Of a stretch of DNA of 64,000 bases, positions 34,368 through 46,988 are shown one piece after another. Source of the stretch: Uloborus plumipes (Eukaryota; Arthropoda; Arachnida; Araneae; Uloboridae). Location: positions 62,001 to 126,000 of the forward strand of contig JAXGGA010001602.1 in assembly GCA_038373865.1 (NCBI GenBank), given 5' to 3'. The notes under the pieces were generated by a model. The model did not search any database. It had not been told where the DNA came from and worked only from the letters and a program-made list of their open reading frames with translations. Both the position numbers and the translations under genes were made by a program. Within the stretch, counting starts at the first letter, position 1; each line of letters begins with the position of its first letter.

Positions 34368-36000
34368 GGGAAAAACGTCCCCAGCAAAACGTCCCCGGAA
34401 AGAACGTCCCCAGAAAAACGTCCCCGGAAAAAACATCCCCTCGCAAAAAAAGTCCCCTCGGAAATAATGTCCCCGAAAAAAATGTCCCCTAGCAAAAAAA
34501 AAAGGTGCAAAATTTTTTTAAATCGTTTTCTGTGTGCGATTAAATTTTTAATCATAATTAAAGTAAGTAATTCTTTTGAAAAGTGAGAGAAATATTTTAT
34601 TAAAATTAAAAAAAAAAAATCGAACTTGAATTTTGTTAATACTTTATTTGCAATCATTTATTTTAATTGATTACAAGGGCTGTAATTTAGAGGGAAACAA
34701 AGAAATGTTATATTTTATCAACAAAATTGAATTTAAATTGACTTGATTTAACATTTTTTTTTTTTTTTTTGCTACCTTTTATCTTCTTTTATTGTAAGTT
34801 ATATAATTCTTAGGGAAAAATAAACAAAATATTAATGTGTGGTCAGTCGTTTCTTAGTTGAATACTTGAACAGTTTGTATTTTTTTTTTTTTTTGTTAAG
34901 AAGGGATCCTGAGGATTAAAAAAAATAGAAAGTCTAACGAACTTTTTAGATTATTTGATTATATGTCTGAACATAGGATAAAATTATAGGTCATTCTTTT
35001 CAGAAAAATATTCACATGCAACCGATTTTTATGCACATTCGTGCATCGTGCAACTGCTGTTTTCAATCAACAGGACAGATAGAGCTCGTAATTTTCATTA
35101 AAAAAAATACACACACACACACACCATTCTAATTTTTATATATTTTCCTTCTTTTTAAACTAAACTCATTCCCAAAAAAAATTCTTAATACATTTTTAGC
35201 AAATTGAAATGCTTTTTTTACTCTTTTTCAAACCTGAAAAAACATTCAAATTTAAAAAAAAAAAAAGAAATCACTCATTCGAACATTTATTTGTAAACTA
35301 CAGCTTTTTATTTGAAGTATGATCTCTTTCCCCATTGACCATTTCACCCCACCAGACCTTATACAGTTATTATACCAGACCCGCTTAATGGAATAGCCAT
35401 TTTGGCAATTAAAAATATTCTAAAAAGCGGGATATTCCATTATCCGGGATGAAAACAATGCGCTATAACGATTTGGTACATTGAAAATGTATTATATTAA
35501 GCGGGATATTCCTTTAACCGATATTCTAGTGGGCTCGACTGTATTTGCAAAGAAAACTATTCATCAATAATTGTATTTAATATCCAATACTGTTTAATAA
35601 TATCAAAAATTACAAAAAAAAAAATCTATTAAATCAAGCGATAAATGCTTCTAAGTAGCTAGATTATGAGAAAAAAGCACCACTAAAACCATTTGTTGAA
35701 AAAAATAGTTAAACAAATGCTGTTAAAATTTTGATTCATCACTGGAAATGGTAAAAACCTGAAATGCTTAAAAAAAACCTCAATTTTGTTCGTACAAGAT
35801 GCTTTTTCATCGGGGATGTCTTTTCCAACGGAACGTTTTTTACTAGGGGGACATTTTTCCGGGGACGTTTTTCTTCGGGGACGTTTTTTCTTCGGGGACG
35901 TTTTTTCTTCGGGGACGTTTTTCCCTAGGGGACGTTTTTTTCGGGGACGTTTCTTCGGGGACGTTTTTCCCGAGAACGTTTTGTCGGGGACGTTTTTTCC
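34368..36000. mobile_element. foldback-type element with AACGTCCCC tandem-repeat arms
   Basis: The left arm (34368-34492) is about seven to eight copies of a 15-18 bp unit GGAAAAACGTCCCC. The right arm (about 35815-36000) is the same unit inverted (GGGGACGTTTTTTC). TA flanks both ends (34366-34367, 36001-36002). The 1.3-kb centre is AT-rich without a gene. The Lys/Pro-rich frames read in the arms are products of the repeat. Arms of short tandem repeats in inverted orientation are the foldback architecture. Confidence 0.78.
35363..35541. mobile_element. pogo/Tigger-like MITE inside the foldback element
   Basis: Left CAGTTATTATACCAGACCCG and inverted right CAGTCGAGCCCACTAG, both TA-flanked. 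Internal GCGGGATATTCC occurs twice with an inverted CCGCTTAATGGAATA. It is nested in the centre of the foldback element and so inserted later. Confidence 0.65.
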
Positions 36001-36002
36001 TA

Positions 36003-37620
36003 TCACCACCTATGGTTTGCAATTCGCTATTGCGAAAAACATAATTAAAATTCAAGATGTCAAAATTAAATTATTTATTTATTTATTTATTTCATTTTTT
36101 TACTGTAAATAGTAAACAAACAAAGAAGTATCACATAATTAGACTAGGTTCTATGTTATATACGAGATCCAAACTGAACTCAGCTGCTGAGAAGGACTAG
36201 ATTAATAGACATCAGGTGACCAGTGAAAGATGATAAAACATTTCCTTTTCATTCCTTGATGCTCTGAGGCAACCCTAGACAGACATGGTGAACTTTTTTT
36301 TATATATATTATTGCCAGATTGTTTGAATTGATTCCGAAAAGCCTTCCTTTTAGATCGATTTTTTTTTCTTTCGTTCTACGGTAAGATTGGGAATTTTCC
36401 TTTTTGAAAGGTAGGTTCAATAGTAAAGTTAGAATAGTTAGCGAAAGTTTAAAAATGAACGGAATTTCTGTTTGTTTCATTAAATTTAACTGTAATAAAG
36501 TTAACTGTTGAATACCTTCCTTAGTTTTGCAATCCATGCTGTTCAATAGGCAGGACATTGTTTATACTCTTTTTATTTGATTCTGGAAGACAATTATTAA
36601 GACGGGAATCAGATTAAGTAATTTACCTAAACAAGTTTTTTTTACATACATATTAGCAATACAGCGTGACGTTGCACTTTTGTCTCTATGTATTATTATA
36701 CATTGAAAATTTTATTTTAAAATTAATTTAGATGAGTCTCATTGAATACATTAACAAAATTCAATTACCATCTAATTCCCGGTAACATATCTGAAGATAA
36801 GGGCAGAAAGTCAATACCTAGTTAATAGTAAGATTAGTGAATATTCAGGTACATGAAATAAGTATTTTAATCCTCAGTTATCACAAAATATCAAAGCAAA
36901 TATTCAACGAGAATCTAATCAACGGCAGTATCACTGAATATTAAGGTCAGTTATAACCCTTACATGTATGTTAAAAAAGCACAAAGAGAATACACATACG
37001 GCCCATACGCGTGTTTTGGGGTTACAGGTAACCCCTTTTCAATGAAAAAAGAAAAAAAAATGCATTAAAAGACATCCGATAAAATTTTTTGATGGTTTTC
37101 CTTTAATTTGCACATTTTTAACGTTATCATGTAGTTTTAATTTTTTTTTCTCAAAGATAAGTATTAAATTTTTACAATATTTCTCTTTGTATATTTAGCA
37201 AATACATAAAGGGGTATTTCCTATTTTTCAATTTTTTTTTTCTGAATGAGCACAGTCGATAACCTGGGGTGAATTATTTTTCTCTCAATTTTTTTTTTTT
37301 TATCCTAAGACGTTCAGTTGATGTTTCATTTCGCTGCTGACATCACAAGCGGACAAAACATTTCAAGCGAGGCCACTTTGTAGACGGTACGGCATTTTGG
37401 ATAGGATTTCTCATTCTTGTAGAGCTGGGGTTTCCAGAGATCCGATGCGTCTGATTAACTGTACACCTATGATTCTTTAATAGTGACGTTATACGAGATC
37501 TCGCTGCGTTTTGGAAATAAGACATTTGAAAGAAAATAATTTTAAATTAACTGTTGGAAAAATGAAAATATTTCCTGTACTCATGCTTTTTTTTATTCTA
37601 ACAATATCAATGACTAAAAG
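36003..37620. other. intergenic DNA
   Basis: A TTTA repeat lies at 36073-36092. An open minus-strand frame of 118 codons (36202-36558) has no recognised domain; it may be a repeat remnant. A small palindrome GGGGTTACAGGTAACCCC lies at about 37018. Confidence 0.4.
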
Positions 37621-37622
37621 TA

Positions 37623-38028
37623 CACTGCAAAAAATAAACTTGTTTTTACAGTATAATACTGGCAGCAGAGGTTCCAATTCAAAACTAAAATGTACAGTAA
37701 CAAACCGTAAAACTACCAATTTTGCAGCTTCTTACTGTAAAGTTAGCAATTTTACAGTTTATTTCCGTAAAATTTAGCTGTATAATACTGTTAATACAGT
37801 AGAATAATACTGGCAGCAGAGGCACCAGTTTGAAACTGGAAAATGCACGGTAATAAACTGTAAAATAGCAGTGTTACAGTTTATTACTGTAAAATTAGCA
37901 ATTTTACAGTTTAGTACTAAAAAAGCAGCAATTTTACAGTTTATTGCAGTAAAATTCGCAATTTTTATAGTTTATTACTATTAAATTAGCTGTATTATTC
38001 TGTAAAAAAAACATTCATTTTTTACAGT
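37623..38028 (+). mobile_element. MITE of the TTTACAGT family, copy 4
   Basis: Starts CACTGCAAAAAATAAACTTG after TA and ends CATTTTTTACAGTA. It contains GGCAGCAGAGG twice and five or so AATTTTACAGTTTATTACT units. This is the longest internal array of the four copies. Confidence 0.78.
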
Positions 38029-39294
38029 ATAGTACCTTCGACTGATGGAAACATCCCCATTCTTAATAATGTCACTGAACACTTAAGCTAGTATTCATTT
38101 AGTATCCAATTAACAACAACTTAACTGAGGATACCTCTGGCTCAGTGTCTGATAAACAGCAAAATCAAATAGATCTGATACCATTAGGTATTACATTCCC
38201 TATCAGAAATATAAGCGAGAGCTCCAGTAAACAAAGATTCGAATCTTGAAATGGTACTTCCATTGAAATATAGTCTTCCACATTAAACAGTAAAATTGAA
38301 TTCCTGGGAAAAGGAGAGATGCTGTTGCTAAAAATAGTTTATATTTTCCAGATTGTAGGAAAAGTCGGCATTTCATTTCCCACAAGCTGTTTTAGATGAA
38401 ACTATCTCAGAAACATCAGAGTTTGAAATGCACCAGATGTTTTGGTTTCAGTCTTTACTACTTACTTTCATGACTTCTCCTTACCTTACTTTCATGACTT
38501 CTTTAATCATTCAGAAATATTTAAAAATTTAGCGGAAATATTTTGCTTTTCAAGAGGTTTTTCAACATCTAATTATTCCTTTTTGTAGAAAGTTATTCTT
38601 AAAACCTTGAACTTTTAATTTTGCGAAAATGAACTTCTTATGTTACTTACGTAAAGACAGTGAAATTTTAAAATAGAAATTAGATAAGAGACAATAACAT
38701 AATGTTGTGCATAAACAACAGCGTAATAGGACATTTCTCGCAAAAAATAAATAGATAAATAACTGAACGAAAAAACCCATATGTTGTTTAATGGAAAATT
38801 GCGGAATTTCAATAGAAAAATAGAAATAAATGAAAGTACTGAATTTAAGCAATAGGGTATTTGATTAAGCTTTCACGAAAGGAAAAATTATTTTCTGGTT
38901 TCTGAAAATTTCTGAAATTAATTTAAGATATTAGATATGCATAATAAACGAAAAAAAAAATCAATCATTTAATTTTTAGTAGCTTCATCGAAAATAAAAT
39001 TCTTATATTGTTTTCTGCTGACAAATTGTGAAAAATTAATGAAGATATTAGATGAGAGTAGTATATAAAAATTAAAAATGTATTTGATTAATAACAGCTC
39101 TTCCAAAAAAAAGTATCCGTACGTTTGTTTAGTGTAAAATTGTAGAACGTTAATTAAAAAATAGAAACCAGTTCATCTAAAAACAACAATTTGATCAATA
39201 ATAGCTTGCTTGTACTGGAGAATTCGTGGAATTAAAAAAAATAATATAGTAGCCAAAAGATATAAAAAAAGTAGTCAACAAAAAGTGCTTTGAT
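38029..39294. other. AT-rich intergenic DNA
   Basis: No gene or recognised repeat. Short frames are without features. Confidence 0.4.
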
Positions 39295-41071
39295 AGTAGG
39301 GTAATTCCATCGTGACTAACATAACATTTAGAATAAATTTTTAATCTTATTTTCTGTGTGTGAGCCTTATTTTTGTTACAATACCAAAAACAAGGTGTTA
39401 TTCTTCTCCGCATAGATGAGTTGTTCAAGTTAATATAAAAAAAATAATATTATTACTTTCATTTTTGGAAGTTAGGGGACATTTTGATCAACGTGACTAA
39501 CATAACAGATTTGCAACCCTCAAAATTTTGTACCAAATTCATCAACACAATTCTCTAAAACTAAACCATAAAATTGTTATTTTTCCCGTGATAGTATCTA
39601 TGTGAAATGTTGTTTTCACATTAATAATTTTAAATTTGACATATATTTTAAATAATATTGCAAAAAGTAGTACTTTAATAAAACTTGCCTGTGACTAACA
39701 TAACGTGACTAACATAACACACGATTACACATTTAACTTTAAGTGTATTACAGGTAATATTAATACAAATATTAGAATGCAAACAAGATTTTATTGAAGA
39801 TTAACACGTATGTTTACCTGTAAACAAAATTTCCAGTTCAATTTTGTATTTAAAGTAATAATGTCTGCGGGAATTTACAGATGTTTGTGACAAGACTTTC
39901 GAAATTTGAATTCCTTAAATCCAAAATTTGTTCTCATTTGTGGGAAACACAAAGGTTGCCTCAGAGCTTTTTCTCTCGTAGAAAACTTTATAATTATTTT
40001 TATTCATGTTTAAAACCTACCTACCATGTTTCTTTTTAACCTTACAAGAGGTAAATACCACCACAATAAAACTACCCACTGTCTTAGTTTTTGTATCTCG
40101 GAACGGTCCGGGAGAATCTACTTCAAAATCATCAGCAGCTTCGTCTTCTACACAATTTAATAATTTTTTTTTCTTTTCTTGGGATGAGCCAATATTTAGA
40201 AAAGTGCCAATTTGAAGTTGGAGTTTTCTGAAAAAAAAATTTTTTTGCAGAAAAAAACTAATATTGGATTTTAAGTCTAAATTGGGTCTAAATGCAAGAA
40301 AATAAAAGGGGGGAGGTCAAGGAAGTTATTTACCCCCTCCTTAGATTACTCACTTTTAAGCCGTTACAGATCTGATGAATGTTACAGATCTGATGTTAAT
40401 ATGAGCTACATATTTGAGTTTATGCTTTCAGTCTTCGTTAACATCTCTAAATATGATATCATTTCCTTGCATTTTAACCATAGAATTAAGATAATTATAT
40501 TAAAATATATATATTAGGCTAAAAAATCAAATTTCATTATGAAAAAGCATTTCTTGGAAATAAAAATGAGCGATAAGGTTTTTAGATAAAATAAATTATG
40601 AGATTACCAAATCCAAGCTAATAAAACATTTGTTTTGTTTTAAAACAACACACAACTTCAACTTTTTCAACACACAACTCTGCTGCTTGCTTTTCTTTAA
40701 TTAGATGCAGGAAATTTAATTTCTTGATCAGAAATTCAAATTTAGCATGCTAGTTATTATCTAGTTATTTAGCGAAGTTATAAGAAATTGAGGCACAAAA
40801 AAAAAATAAATAAATAAATAAATAAATTACAATAATAATAATTAATTAACTTAATTTCTGCAGTGTCAATTTTTCTTATTTTACTAACTTCTATTGTTAG
40901 GTCATACAAACCACAAATGAAGCAATTGTACTAAAACTCATTGCTTTTCATTTTTTAAGAACAAAAATATTCAATATATATGGCTAAAGTATGATTTTTG
41001 CTTTTTATAATTCTGAAACGTGTGAGTTAGTTCTGTAATACACTGAAGTGACAAAAGTCATGGGATACCTC

Positions 41072-42115
41072 TTAATATCGTGTCGGCCCTCCTTTTGCCC
41101 GGCGAAGTGCAACAACTCGACGTGGCATGGACTCAACAAGTCGTTGGAAGTCTTCTGCAGGAATATTGAGCCATGCTGTCTCGATAGACGTCCATAATTG
41201 TGAAAGCGTTGATGGGGCAGGATTTTGGGCACGAACAGACCTCTCGATGGTGTCCCATAAATGCTCAATGGGATTCATGTCGGGCGATCTAGGTGGCCAA
41301 ATCATTCGTTGGAATTGTCCAGAATTTTCTTCAAACCAATTGCGAACAGTTGTGGCCCGGTGACATGGCGTATTGTCATCCATAAAAATCCCATCGTTGT
41401 TTGGGTACATGAAGTCCATGAATGGCTGCAAGTGATCTCCAAGTAGCTGCACATAAGCATTTCCAGTCAATGTTCGGTCCAGTCGCACTAGAGGACCAAG
41501 TCCATGCCATGAAAAAACAGCCCACACCATTACGGAGCCACCACCAGCTTGAACAGTGCCTTGCTGACAGTTTGGGTCCATGGCTTCGTGGGGTCTGCGC
41601 CACACTCGAACCCTACCATCGGCTCTTACCAGCTGAAATCGTGACTCATCGGACCAGGCCACGGTTTTCCATTCATCTAGGGACCAACCGATATGCTCAC
41701 GTGCCCACGAGAGTCGCTGCAAGCGATGTCGTTCTGTCAGTAAAGGCACTCGAGTCGGTCTTCTGCTGGAATAGCCCAAGAAATCCAAATTTCTCCGCAC
41801 AGTTCTAGCAGACACGTCCATTGTACGTCCCACATTGATTTCTACGGTGATTTGACGCAGTGTTGCTTGTCTGTTAGAATTTACGACTCTTTGCAGACGT
41901 CGCCGGTCTCGATCTTTAAGTGCAGGCGGTCGACCACTGCGCTGTCCATGGTGGGATGTTATGCCTGAAATTTCATACTCTCGGCACACTCTTGACACAG
42001 TGGATCTGGGAATGTTGAATTCTCTAACGATTTCCGAAATGGCATGACCCATGCGTCTAGCTCCAACTAACATTCCGCGTTCAAAGTCTGTTAATTCACG
42101 TCGTGCGGTCATCAT
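41072..42115 (-). CDS. Tc1-family DDE transposase, full length
   Basis: An uninterrupted frame of 347 aa from ATG at 42113-42115 to TAA at 41072-41074; a GTG one codon upstream is not needed. Residues about 8-50 form the first helix-turn-helix (ERGMLVGARRMGHAISEIVR, then PRSTVSRVCREYE). A GRPPAL hinge leads to the second DNA-binding helix set (about 64-125). The catalytic core has VAWSDESRF (Asp 156), FMDDNTPCH (Asp 247) and SPDMNPIEHLWD (Glu 284). The spacing between the last two catalytic residues is 36, not the canonical 34. The protein ends GGPTRY. It would bind the TIRs and cut and paste the element into TA. Whether it is expressed is unknown, and its own right TIR is disrupted. Confidence 0.96.
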   Translation of the reverse strand: MMTARRELTDFERGMLVGARRMGHAISEIVREFNIPRSTVSRVCREYEISGITSHHGQRSGRPPALKDRDRRRLQRVVNSNRQATLRQITVEINVGRTMDVSARTVRRNLDFLGYSSRRPTRVPLLTERHRLQRLSWAREHIGWSLDEWKTVAWSDESRFQLVRADGRVRVWRRPHEAMDPNCQQGTVQAGGGSVMVWAVFSWHGLGPLVRLDRTLTGNAYVQLLGDHLQPFMDFMYPNNDGIFMDDNTPCHRATTVRNWFEENSGQFQRMIWPPRSPDMNPIEHLWDTIERSVRAQNPAPSTLSQLWTSIETAWLNIPAEDFQRLVESMPRRVVALRRAKGGPTRY

Positions 42116-42850
42116 CACGTTAAAACCTCTTCACATGAATAACTTGAACAGAAATGAAAGCTCTGTAAAAGCACTGCGCATTTATACCTGTTCTATGCGA
42201 TGCTACTGCCATCTGAAAATTTGCATATTGCTATCCCATGACTTTTGTCACTTCAGTGCAGGCTTGGAGTAATCGCCGATTACGTAATCGTAATCTGTGT
42301 AATCGATTACAATTTTTTGTAATCATAATCATAATCATAATTTGGAAATGAGACTCTTGTAATCGTGTAATCGTAATTTTAATCAAGTATTTCTTGCGTA
42401 ATCGTAATTGTAATCTAACTTTAAATAATCGTAATTTGGCCTTGTAATCGTGTAATCCAGACTTACTGAAAGTGAAAGCTTCTAAGTTGCGTTTCTACAA
42501 TGTTATGGGAAAAAGATAAGGATTCTATCTGGGCCCCCGGGAAAAAGCACTCCAGGGAAGGAGCGTGTTCTTTGTCTTGGGGGTCCCGGTTCAATGCAAA
42601 GAAAGACAGCAAGCATATAGCGAGCCCTGACGTAAGTGTTTTGCAACCTCAGGCGCATATGACCAGACCGTCCCTCCAAGGCCCCCGTCCCTCCTGATTT
42701 TTAGGATGGGTCATAAATTTTCCCTTTCATCAGCTGTCAATGATAGCTACAAACGAAGCTGTTCTATCCCGGACGAGAACAGTAGTATCAAATTACTAAC
42801 ACATACTTTACGGCTTAACAAGACTCTATACTCAGGGCCCTCTATTTCCC

Positions 42851-43532
42851 AACCTTTTTGAGCTCATCGCCCCCTTCAAGATGCTGATTGTGACCTATCG
42901 CGCCCCCTCCCCCCTTTTCTTCCTCGAAAAAAATGATAAGTTGGGGCAAGTGAACATCACGATATTATTAAAAATATAAATATGTAACTTTAATTTGAAG
43001 TAAAATGTACGCATTAAAGCAATTATAACCAATGAATTTTAAACTAAAAATTTTAATTAATGAATAAAATACCTTTTTTTTTCTTTCACGAAGCGAATTG
43101 ATATAGCATTTGAAGGGTAACATTAAACTAAGATCATTGACGTACTTTTCAAAAAACAGAAGTACATTTTTCAAGAAATTATTTTATTTTCTACCTTGGA
43201 ATCTGGGGGAATTAAAATCATTGAAACCAAAATTTTGAAGGAAAATAAGCTGAAAATCTGAAAATTCATAAAATGGACAATGAATGACAAAATACCTAAG
43301 GTTCATCCGAGGTGCAAGGAGGAACCTCTTGAACTTTAATTTGTTTCTTTCTTAACTTGTTGATTAATTTTTGAACTTTGAGCAACCGGTTTCGTACATG
43401 TTTACAATTTCGGTTTTCGCTACCCTTTTATTACTACTGTTTTCTCTTTTAAATACCCATTGCCCCCTTACCGCCCCTTTGAGGAATTAAATCGCCCCCT
43501 TGGGGTCGATTGCTCCAGGTTGGGAACCACTG
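42851..43532. mobile_element. second copy of the TTCCCAACC hAT element, nested
   Basis: TTCCCAACCTTTTTGAGCTC at the left and GGTTGGGAACCACTG at the right match the element at 16620-17302. The bodies share long stretches (for example around 42960-43320 against 16740-17100). The left terminus is damaged, so no clean 8-bp duplication is seen; the right one would be CTCTAAAG. Confidence 0.85.
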
Positions 43533-44745
43533 CTCTAAAGTTGCATGGTTTTTTATTTTTTCCTTTTTTCTTTCATTAGCGAAAGAGGAGGAAATTTTGA
43601 AAAAGAAGAGGGAATTTGCAACTGTGCTTTAGTTATCATTTAATATATATCTGCAATACAGCACTCTGGTGACTTTTTTTTAATATTTTCACACATAATT
43701 TAATCTTAAATTTATGCTTTACACTTCAATGCTGATATTATTTTTAATCATTAAGTATGTTAAAGATGAAAAAATTGTGTATTTACAGATTTTTAAAACA
43801 TTGCTTATGAGTAAGATTAAACGCCTATGATTTATTTTTAAGTATTACTTATCTTTTTGTGCTTTGGATAATTTCAATATTTTTTATATTTATGTTCATT
43901 ATTTTAATTTAATGGTTTTAGTGGCAATAATTACACTTCAGTTTTCTTTAAAAAATGTGACAAAAAATATTATTATATAATGGTCATACACACACGCAAA
44001 GTAAATAAATCCTCAAGTTAAGATTATACATTAGTTGCAATCATCTTATAATAATAGTGGATCAAAAATCATAATTCTTCGCTATGACACTGTTGTCGCG
44101 AATGAGCATTATATATGTTATATACATTAATATACACATTTTTATAAGTGTTTGAAATAAGGTATAAAAAATCCCAAAAATACAAGAAAACACAAAAATA
44201 CAAAAGTGTACTGAAATGATAACGTGCCAGTCCTTGGTTCGCCTTTTCATTTTTACCTTTTGTATTTTTGTTATATACATTATATATATTTAATACACCC
44301 TGCGATGAGAAACCCATTTTATGATTTGCACAACCCTTTGCAATCTTGCTCTCATTGAAACAAAAATTTTATCCATGCATTAGTTGGAATGGTTACCATG
44401 CATAGGTTGGAACCATGAAAAAGGTTAAATTTTATAAGAATATTATCTTTGCGAATTTTATTATTCTAATACTGATTACATTAAGCCAATTTATAAATTG
44501 CAAATTTATATTTTTCCTGATAATATTTTTTTACCAGAATAAATAGATGGTAATACTTGTATATAAAAATGTTATAAAATATTACAAAATTTTATAAAAA
44601 TATTACTCGCTGTGCAATATTGTATAATATTTTTATGAAGGTTTAAATTTTACATGTTTCGTTTTCCTTCCACTTAACTGATAAGGTATAAAATTGGCGA
44701 ACCAAAACTTGACACCTCCCCCTTTCACAAAACTTCTGGGTCCTC

Positions 44746-44749
<4 letters not shown>

Positions 44750-44799
<50 letters not shown>
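44750..44799. repeat. (TA)n microsatellite
   Basis: Uninterrupted TA dinucleotides with one G, inside the hAT element. Confidence 0.95.
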
Positions 44800-45021
44800 C
44801 TCACAAATCTGTAATCGTGTAATCGAAATCGTAATCGGCAGATAATAATCGTAATCGATTACATTTTTTTATGTAATCTAATCGTTGCTGTAATCATAAT
44901 AGCGATTTGGCAGAGGGCTGTAATCGTAATCGTAATTGTAATCTCCAATTTTTCACTCTCGTAATCATAATCGTAATCGATTACGTTTTCTCGTAATTGA
45001 CTCCAAGCCTGCTTCAGTGTA

Positions 45022-46988
45022 TATTTGCTGTTTTTCAATGTTACCGCTCTGACTGTTACCGATCTGACAAACTGACAAAGTTTTTTTTTTATTTCCGAGT
45101 CGATCGCACTAAACCAAAATCAAACACGTGGTTTTTTCACTTGTAACAAAGGAATATACTTATATATAAAACAATTTTTAAAATAATAAAAACTGCGCAT
45201 TTTAGCGCGTGTTACCGATCTGATGACTCAAATGACACACATTTTATAAAATCACTTTAAAAAATCTTACCTACAATTTTTGATGCAGAAATGCAAATTT
45301 TTAATTACAATTCGATAAAACTTTCCACCAGGTACTCAGTATCACGTGGTATAGGTGCAGGAAATGATTTTGGGAGCCTAAACATAGATCGGAAGTTATT
45401 GTTACCACTCTGACGGCGGAATTTGGGACACGCTTATTTCGCATCAGCTAGAAAATCAGAAATCGATTAAAACAAAAATGAAGTAAAATATTAACAAAGG
45501 GGTAAAAATAGAATCGTTTTTTGTGCAAGTGTGTTTTTTTGGGAAGTTAGAAAGTGCGCATGACCTGTTTGCATGCTAAGCTTTGCTACTTGGGACACGT
45601 TACCGATCTGATTTTTGATGTATAAACACAATATTTTCTGATGAAAAAAAAAATTTTTTTTGTGATGTTATTAGATGAAATGAAAGAAAAACTTATCTTC
45701 TTTCTGGGGAAAATTATTTTTTTAACTAGTTATTGAAATACTGGTGAAAATTCACTTGGGACTCAAATTGGCACTTTTCTAAATATTAGCTCGGATATCA
45801 TTCCCTGTATTTTTTATAAACAAATTTTAAATTTCTCCATATTTACAGCATATCATTATTACCGAAAAATTTATGTGGGGATTCCCATTTTCAAATAAGT
45901 CTAACTCTTTCTTTTCAGCCTTGTCGCTTTCACTCAAAAATAAGCAGTTTATCTTCAATTCTTGTTTTATTATTATTATTATTATTACTGAAGTAACTCC
46001 TTTGCATAATTTCCAAAGTTTGCCCATGTAAAACGCTGCTTCACCCGTTGTGCTATACAGGTGGACACTTTCCATGATCTAATTTCATAAAACTCCATGA
46101 CCTGTAGATGCTGGAGGCAGTTAGGGTCCTAAATGTTTTTAAAATGAGCAGCAGCCCCATATTAAATAGAAAAACTAATTGCACAGCGATCCCGCATATA
46201 GCTATAAAATAATTTAAAATTCTTTCATTGAAGATGTTGACTTCGTATGCCGAGTGCTTACTTGCGTCGCAAATTACAGCCTAAAATTTCGACTCCAAGT
46301 TTACTATTAAAAGAACTGTTTTTAAAATAAATTACTGTAGTATATATGGTCACACTAATTTCTTTAAAATAAGATGTTCGATAAATTAATTTGTTTCTAA
46401 AATAAATTGTTTACTTAAGATTTAAGTATTTCTTAAAGAGTCGTGTTATGTTAGTCACACACAGTGATGTTATGTTAGTCACAAGTCCTATGGCCAGAAA
46501 AAAGGAAATTCTTTATGAACAATCTTATCAATCTAACTGTACCCATCCCATAGAAGAGATCAGGGGAAAAAATATAAAAAAATTTCTTTCTAGAAGGGAA
46601 TAACTGAATTAATTCATGTTTTTGTGACTAACATAACAAGTAAACCAGACTGAATACCCATTAACTTTGCAATATTCATTTTATGACAAAACAAAAAAAT
46701 GTATACATTTCTGTAAAGCAAAAGAATCATTCTTCAATAATTAAAAAAAAATTCATCATTATTTGCATTTTTTTTTAAAATTATATATGAATGTGAAAAG
46801 TTAGAAAAATATGCGATGTTTTGGGTAACTGCATATGTGATCTTTACAGCCATTTTTCAGGGGTTTGGAGTAATATTTTGCGAAAACTTATGTTGAATTC
46901 TAAAAATTTGAAAAATTGTCTTTAAAATGATGTATCACAAGACATATGTATTGAAAGATGAATAAACCATGTCTAGGTTGACATTTAC
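45022..46988. other. right half of the outer element, non-coding
   Basis: Contains the GTTACCGATCTGA and GTTATGTTAGTCAC words listed for the outer element, and an (ATT)n run at 45967-45986. No gene recognised. Confidence 0.45.

Larger units (their letters stand above)
42259..45011. mobile_element. 2.75-kb non-autonomous hAT element with TAATCG arrays
   Basis: The ends are CAGGCTTGGAGT and ACTCCAAGCCTG, bordered by an exact 8-bp duplication CTTCAGTG (42251-42258 and 45012-45019) that belongs to the Tc1 TIR. Both subterminal regions (42267-42460, 44805-44998) are packed with GTAATCGTAATC-type words in both orientations, likely transposase-binding repeats. The interior holds another hAT copy and a (TA)n tract. 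No transposase frame is recognised. Confidence 0.93.
41041..45019 (-). mobile_element. Tc1-like transposon, right TIR split by a hAT insertion
   Basis: The TIR at 41041-41067 and its perfect 27-bp inverse at 42232-42258 start CACTGAAGTGACAAAAGTCA. TA precedes the left end (41039-41040). After the right TIR the expected TA is missing at 42259 but appears at 45020-45021, behind a second copy of the last 8 TIR bases. A hAT element (42259-45011) therefore landed 8 bp from the end. Without it the transposon is 1218 bp, a standard Tc1 length. Confidence 0.95.

Noticed and set aside
34304..34586. Lys/Pro/Ser-rich open frames (also 35683-36112, both strands)
   Set aside because: They are read from the short AACGTCCCC tandem arrays of the foldback element in several frames at once, which shows repeat composition and not protein coding.
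36202..36558. 118-aa minus-strand open frame
   Set aside because: No domain, signal peptide or splice context could be recognised. Kept only as an unexplained frame.
37623..38028. CRISPR-like regular repeats
   Set aside because: Units are variable, palindromic and AT-rich, lie within a TA-flanked MITE, and are in a eukaryotic genome with no cas genes.
41422..41808. 128-aa plus-strand open frame
   Set aside because: Antisense shadow of the Tc1-like transposase.
44750..44799. TATA-box promoter
   Set aside because: It is a long (TA)n microsatellite inside a transposon, with no gene downstream.
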